From: Luteimonas vadosa
Lineage (GTDB): Bacteria; Pseudomonadota; Gammaproteobacteria; Xanthomonadales; Xanthomonadaceae
Direction of reading: 5' to 3'
Assembly: GCF_039543545.1 (NCBI RefSeq)
Contig: NZ_BAABJY010000002.1
Span: forward strand, 372,001 to 436,000
DNA: 64,000 nt
Shown here in pieces: positions 60,363 to 64,000 of the stretch (positions within the stretch are counted from its first letter, which is position 1; the number at the start of each line of letters is the position of its first letter). Both the position numbers and the translations under genes were made by a program. Under the pieces are notes generated by a model that had not been told where the DNA came from, made no database searches, and saw only the letters and a list, made by a program, of their open reading frames with translations.

Positions 60363-61358
60363 ATGGGCAGGCAGCCGAGCATGCGCAACAAGACCCGGTT
60401 CCGCGAGCTCGACGGGATCCTGTTGCTGGACAAGCCGCAAGGCCTGAGTTCGAACCAGGCCCTGCAACGCGTGCGGCACCTGTTCGGCGCGCGCAAGGCC
60501 GGGCACACCGGCAGCCTCGACCCGCTGGCGACCGGGTTGCTGCCGATCTGCTTCGGCGAGGCGACGAAGATCGCCGGGGGCCTGCTCGGCGCACGCAAGG
60601 CCTACGACACCGTTGCCCGGCTCGGCGTGGTGACCGATACCGACGATGCGGAGGGGCAGGTGCTGCGCGAGCGCCCGGTGCCGCCACTGGACATCCCCAC
60701 GCTCGACGCGGCCCTGTCCGCGCTGACCGGGCGCATCCTGCAACGCCCACCCATCTATTCGGCGCTGAAGCAGGGCGGCGAGCCGCTCTATGCGAAGGCG
60801 CGCCGCGGCGAGGCCGTCCACGTCGAGCCGCGCGAGGTCGACGTCCATGCCTTCGAGCTGCGCGCCACCGATGACCTGCTCGACCAGCTGCTCGGCAGCG
60901 AGAAGCCCCGCCTGCTGCGCCTGCACGTGGAGTGCGGGTCCGGCACCTACGTCCGCAGCCTGGTGCGCGACCTGGGCGAGTCCCTGGGTTGTGGCGCCCA
61001 CGTGACGGTGTTGCGGCGGCTGTGGGTGGATCCGTTCAGGGATCCGAGGATGTGGACGCTGCAGGAGCTGGAGGCCTTGGCCGCCCGCGGCCGGCATAGC
61101 CTGGACGCCTGCCTGCTGCCGCTGGAGCAGGGGATGGTGGCATGGGCTGCGGTGGAGGTCAGCGACCCGCAGGCGCGACGGCTCGGCCACGGCCAGGACC
61201 TGACCGGGCCGTTCGAGCCCGAAGGGGAGGTCGCCATCCTCGACCGCAGCGGCCGGGCGCTGGGCCTGGGGCTTGTCGACGGACAGGGTCGGCTGCACCC
61301 GCGACGCCTGTTCTCATGGGCCTGCGCGCAGCCTGCGATGGCGCCTTCGCCGGGGTGA
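60363..61358 (+). CDS. truB: tRNA pseudouridine(55) synthase TruB
   Basis: 331 aa. GILLLDKPQGLSSNQALQRVRHLFGARKAGHTGSLDPLATGLLPICFGEATK contains the catalytic Asp in GHTGSLDPLATG. KAYDTVARLGVVTDTDDAEG, LTGRILQRPPIYSALKQGGEPLYAKARRGE, HVECGSGTYVRSLVRDLG follow, and a C-terminal PUA-like domain. Makes pseudouridine 55 in the T-loop of tRNAs. Family starts align best with the ATG at 60381 (RNKTRFRELDGILLLDKP); 60363 is favoured by the TACAAT box. 165 bases after rbfA. Confidence 0.96.
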   Translation: MGRQPSMRNKTRFRELDGILLLDKPQGLSSNQALQRVRHLFGARKAGHTGSLDPLATGLLPICFGEATKIAGGLLGARKAYDTVARLGVVTDTDDAEGQVLRERPVPPLDIPTLDAALSALTGRILQRPPIYSALKQGGEPLYAKARRGEAVHVEPREVDVHAFELRATDDLLDQLLGSEKPRLLRLHVECGSGTYVRSLVRDLGESLGCGAHVTVLRRLWVDPFRDPRMWTLQELEALAARGRHSLDACLLPLEQGMVAWAAVEVSDPQARRLGHGQDLTGPFEPEGEVAILDRSGRALGLGLVDGQGRLHPRRLFSWACAQPAMAPSPG

Positions 61359-61362
61359 CGCC

Positions 61363-61391
61363 TTGCCCGGGGTACCCCGCCGGGTTACAAT
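61363..61391 (+). promoter_or_regulatory. promoter of rpsO (TTGCCC-N17-TACAAT)
   Basis: TTGCCC at 61363-61368, 17 bases, TACAAT at 61386-61391. It lies four bases after the truB stop and gives rpsO an approximately 150-base leader, where S15 autoregulation would be expected. Confidence 0.6.
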
Positions 61392-61547
61392 TCCGCCGCT
61401 TATTCCAAGCGATTCGTACTTGCCAGCCCGGCCCGCAAGCGCCGGATCCAGCGGCAAGTCCCCAGCAAGCGGCGGACCATGCGGTGCCCGTGCCTGCCTT
61501 GGCAGCACGGTGTTCCTGCCGGTCGCGCATCACAAGAGGCAGTCCAG

Positions 61548-61808
61548 ATGTCCATCGACACCAGCAAGGTCATTGAAGAGCACAAGCGCGGCGACAACGA
61601 TACCGGTTCCCCCGAAGTCCAGGTGGCCCTCCTCACCGCCCGCATCAGCCACCTGACCGAGCACTTCAAGACCCACAAGAAGGACCACCACAGCCGGCGC
61701 GGCCTGCTGCAGATGGTCAACCAGCGCCGCAGCCTGCTCGACTACCTGCACCGCAAGGACGCCACGCGCTACAAGGCCCTGATCGAGAAGCTCGGCCTGC
61801 GTCGTTAA
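61548..61808 (+). CDS. rpsO: 30S ribosomal protein S15
   Basis: 86 aa. KVIEEHKRGDNDTGSPEVQVALLTARISHLTEHFKTHKKDHHSRRGLLQMVNQRRSLLDYLHRKDATRYKALIEKLGLRR is the whole conserved S15 sequence with the 16S-binding GSPEVQVALLTARI and HKKDHHSRRGL. The leader (61392-61547) is about 155 bases and may bind S15 as in E. coli; I did not prove a pseudoknot. Strong terminator follows, then pnp. Confidence 0.98.
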   Translation: MSIDTSKVIEEHKRGDNDTGSPEVQVALLTARISHLTEHFKTHKKDHHSRRGLLQMVNQRRSLLDYLHRKDATRYKALIEKLGLRR

Positions 61809-61817
61809 ACAGATCCC

Positions 61818-61852
61818 GCCGCGGCGCAGTGATGCGCCGCGGTTCTTTTTTG
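61818..61852 (+). terminator. rho-independent terminator between rpsO and pnp
   Basis: CCGCGGCGCA-GTGA-TGCGCCGCGG followed by TTCTTTTTT: a perfect 10-bp stem with a tetraloop. Partial read-through would feed pnp, which has no clear promoter of its own. Confidence 0.9.
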
Positions 61853-61929
61853 GACGTCCACGAGGCGTCGCCCGGACGGGGCAGGGGTCCCGGCCGGTTC
61901 ATCGCAAGAGTCATCCAAGGAATTCCAAC

Positions 61930-64000
61930 GTGTCGAAAGTGAGCAAGAGTTTCCAGTACGGCAAGCACCAGGTCACCATCGAGACCGGCGAGATCGCACG
62001 CCAGGCAGGCGGCGCGGTCATGGTCTCGTGCGAAGGCACGGTGCTCCTGGTCACCGCGGTGGCCAACAAGACCGCGCGTGAAGGGCAGTCCTTCTTCCCC
62101 TTGACGGTGGACTACCAGGAGAAGTTCTACGCCGGTGGCCGCATCCCGGGCGGGTTCTTCAAGCGCGAAGGCCGCCAGACCGAAAAGGAAACCCTGATCT
62201 CGCGCCTGATCGACCGCCCGATCCGCCCGCTGTTCCCGGACGGCTTCCGCAACGAAGTGCAGATCATCGCCACCGTGATGTCGATGAACCCCGAGGTCGA
62301 CGGCGACATCCTCGCCCTCGTCGGCGCCTCCGCGGCGCTGTCGCTGTCCGGCGCGCCGTTCAACGGCCCGATCGGCGCCGCCAAGGTCGGTTACAAGGAT
62401 GGCCAGTACCTGCTCAACCCGGCCAGGTCCGAACTGGAGGACTCCCAGCTCGAGCTGGTCGTCGCCGGTACCGCCAATGCGGTGCTGATGGTCGAGTCCG
62501 AGGCGCAGGAGCTGTCCGAGGACGTGATGCTCGGCGCGGTGATGTTCGGCCACCAGCAGATGCAGGTCGCCATCGACGCCATCAACGCCCTGGTCGCCGA
62601 AGCCGGCAAGCCCAAGTGGACCTGGGAAGCCCCCGCGCCCGACGCCGGCATGGTCGACGCGCTCAAGGCCGCCATCGGCGACCGCCTGACCCAGGCCTTC
62701 TCCGTGCGCGACAAGCTCGAGCGCAAGGAGGCCATCTCGGCCGTCAAGAAGGACGTCATCGCGTCGCTGGAGGCCCAGTGCGAGGCCAATGGCTGGAGCA
62801 CGGAAGAGTTGTCCGGCCAGTTCAGCGAGTTCGAGTACCAGACCCTGCGCAATTCGGTGCTGAACACCAAGACCCGCATCGATGGCCGCGCGCTCGACAC
62901 CGTGCGCCCGATCGCGAGCAAGGTCGGCGTCCTGCCCCGCGTGCACGGCTCGTCGCTGTTCACCCGTGGCGAGACGCAGGCGATCGTCGCGGTCACCCTG
63001 GGCACCGCGCGCGACGGGCAGATCATCGATGCCGTGTCGGGCGAGTACAAGGACCACTTCCTGTTCCACTACAACTTCCCGCCCTACTCGGTCGGTGAAG
63101 CCGGCCGCATGATGGGCCCGAAGCGCCGCGAGATCGGCCATGGCCGCCTCGCCAAGCGCGGCGTGCTCGCCGTCATGCCGACGATGGAGGCCTTCCCGTA
63201 CACCATCCGCGTGGTCTCGGAGATCACCGAGTCCAACGGCTCGTCCTCGATGGCTTCGGTCTGCGGCAGCTCGCTGGCGCTGATGGACGCCGGCGTGCCG
63301 ATCAAGGCGCCGGTGGCGGGCATCGCCATGGGCCTGGTGAAGGAAGGCGACCAGTACGCCGTGCTGTCGGACATCCTCGGCGACGAGGACCACCTCGGCG
63401 ACATGGACTTCAAGGTCGCCGGTACCGAGGGCGGCATCACCGCCCTGCAGATGGACATCAAGATCCAGGGCATCACCGAGGACATCATGAAGACCGCGCT
63501 CGCCCAGGCGAAGCAGGGCCGCCTGCACATCCTCGGCGAGATGGCCCACGCGCTGACCGCGCCCCGCGAGGAGCTCTCCGACTTCGCGCCGCGCCTGATC
63601 ACCATCAAGATCCACCCCGACAAGATCCGCGAGGTCATCGGCAAGGGTGGCTCGGTGATCCAGGCGATCACCAAGGAAACCGGCACCCAGATCGACATCC
63701 AGGACGACGGCACCATCACCATCGCATCGGTGGACGCCGCCGCCGGCAAGGCCGCGAAGGACCGGATCGAGCAGATCACCTCCGACGTCGAGCCGGGCCG
63801 GATCTACGAGGGCAAGGTCGTCAAGCTGATGGACTTCGGCGCGTTCGTCACCATCTCCCCCGGCAAGGACGGCCTGGTGCACGTGTCGCAGATCTCCAAC
63901 GAGCGCGTCGAGAAAGTCGGCGACGTGCTGAAGGAAGGCGACATGGTCAAGGTCAAGGTGCTCGAGGTCGACAAGCAGGGCCGCATCCGCCTGTCGATGA
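61930..64000 (+). CDS. pnp: polyribonucleotide nucleotidyltransferase (3' end outside window)
   Basis: 690 codons visible, the frame runs off the window. GTG start at 61930 with AAGGAATT before it; a second GTG follows three codons later. First RNase PH domain (FQYGKHQVTIETGEIARQAGGAVMVSCEGTVLLVTAV, FFPLTVDYQEKFYAGGRIPGGFFKREGR), second RNase PH domain (TRIDGRALDTVRPI, GETQAIVAVTLGT, EITESNGSSSMASVCGSSLALMDAGVPI, SDILGDEDHLGDMDFKVAGT), KH (IREVIGKGGSVIQAITKETGTQIDI) and most of S1 (GRIYEGKVVKLMDFGAFVTISPGKDGLVHVSQIS). It degrades RNA 3' to 5' and belongs to the degradosome. The long leader and terminator upstream fit known pnp control. Confidence 0.98.
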   Translation, partial: MSKVSKSFQYGKHQVTIETGEIARQAGGAVMVSCEGTVLLVTAVANKTAREGQSFFPLTVDYQEKFYAGGRIPGGFFKREGRQTEKETLISRLIDRPIRPLFPDGFRNEVQIIATVMSMNPEVDGDILALVGASAALSLSGAPFNGPIGAAKVGYKDGQYLLNPARSELEDSQLELVVAGTANAVLMVESEAQELSEDVMLGAVMFGHQQMQVAIDAINALVAEAGKPKWTWEAPAPDAGMVDALKAAIGDRLTQAFSVRDKLERKEAISAVKKDVIASLEAQCEANGWSTEELSGQFSEFEYQTLRNSVLNTKTRIDGRALDTVRPIASKVGVLPRVHGSSLFTRGETQAIVAVTLGTARDGQIIDAVSGEYKDHFLFHYNFPPYSVGEAGRMMGPKRREIGHGRLAKRGVLAVMPTMEAFPYTIRVVSEITESNGSSSMASVCGSSLALMDAGVPIKAPVAGIAMGLVKEGDQYAVLSDILGDEDHLGDMDFKVAGTEGGITALQMDIKIQGITEDIMKTALAQAKQGRLHILGEMAHALTAPREELSDFAPRLITIKIHPDKIREVIGKGGSVIQAITKETGTQIDIQDDGTITIASVDAAAGKAAKDRIEQITSDVEPGRIYEGKVVKLMDFGAFVTISPGKDGLVHVSQISNERVEKVGDVLKEGDMVKVKVLEVDKQGRIRLSM

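Noticed and set aside
61717..63882. 721-codon minus-strand frame over pnp
   Set aside because: Antisense to pnp, which is fully conserved in its own frame.

Overview
The window is about 64 kb of very GC-rich chromosome (roughly 68-70% G+C by eye) from a gammaproteobacterium. Gene order and protein types fit the family Xanthomonadaceae (Lysobacter/Luteimonas/Stenotrophomonas-like). The main evidence is a FimV-type pilus/peptidoglycan protein ahead of truA-trpF-trpB, a stand-alone rnfB beside metG and mrp, and the run tpiA-secG-tRNA-Leu-nuoA..N-tRNA-fMet-rimP-nusA-infB-rbfA-truB-rpsO-pnp. Placement at genus level is an inference. Both edges cut genes: a DUF1684 protein at the left and pnp at the right.

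Left part (1-29 kb) is mixed. It has a DUF1684 protein and a TraB/GumN protein, then a short, less GC-rich patch (1466-2272). I read this patch as two relic integron gene cassettes, each followed by an attC-like site. The second cassette is a deleted Excalibur-domain gene. Next come rnfB, metG, a DUF2147 protein, mrp, a secreted subtilisin-like protease and dcd. A leftward cluster (HIT, pxpB, pxpC, pxpA, DUF969, DUF979, pcp) looks like a 5-oxoproline module: peptidase release, membrane transport and hydrolysis to glutamate. Then rimO, a small membrane protein behind an unusual repeat-rich leader, a GreA/GreB-family factor, a HerA-like ATPase, a LysM lytic transglycosylase, the decayed 3' end of an M35 metallopeptidase that still has its terminator, psd, SCO, prmB, aroC, asd and fimV.

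Middle part (29-39 kb) holds truA, trpF-trpB, a divergent corA, trpA, accD, glmM, an isopenicillin-N-synthase-like dioxygenase, an SDR enzyme, tpiA and secG. The tryptophan genes are interrupted by corA on the other strand.

Right part (39-64 kb) is core machinery. It starts with tRNA-Leu(GAG), followed by a complete and tightly overlapping 14-gene complex I operon (nuoA-N) and an initiator tRNA with its own promoter. The rimP-nusA-infB-rbfA-truB translation/transcription operon and rpsO-pnp follow. Several genes here and elsewhere have a -10 box only 6-7 bases from their ATG, which suggests leaderless transcripts. I found no CRISPR array, transposase, prophage or complete mobile element.
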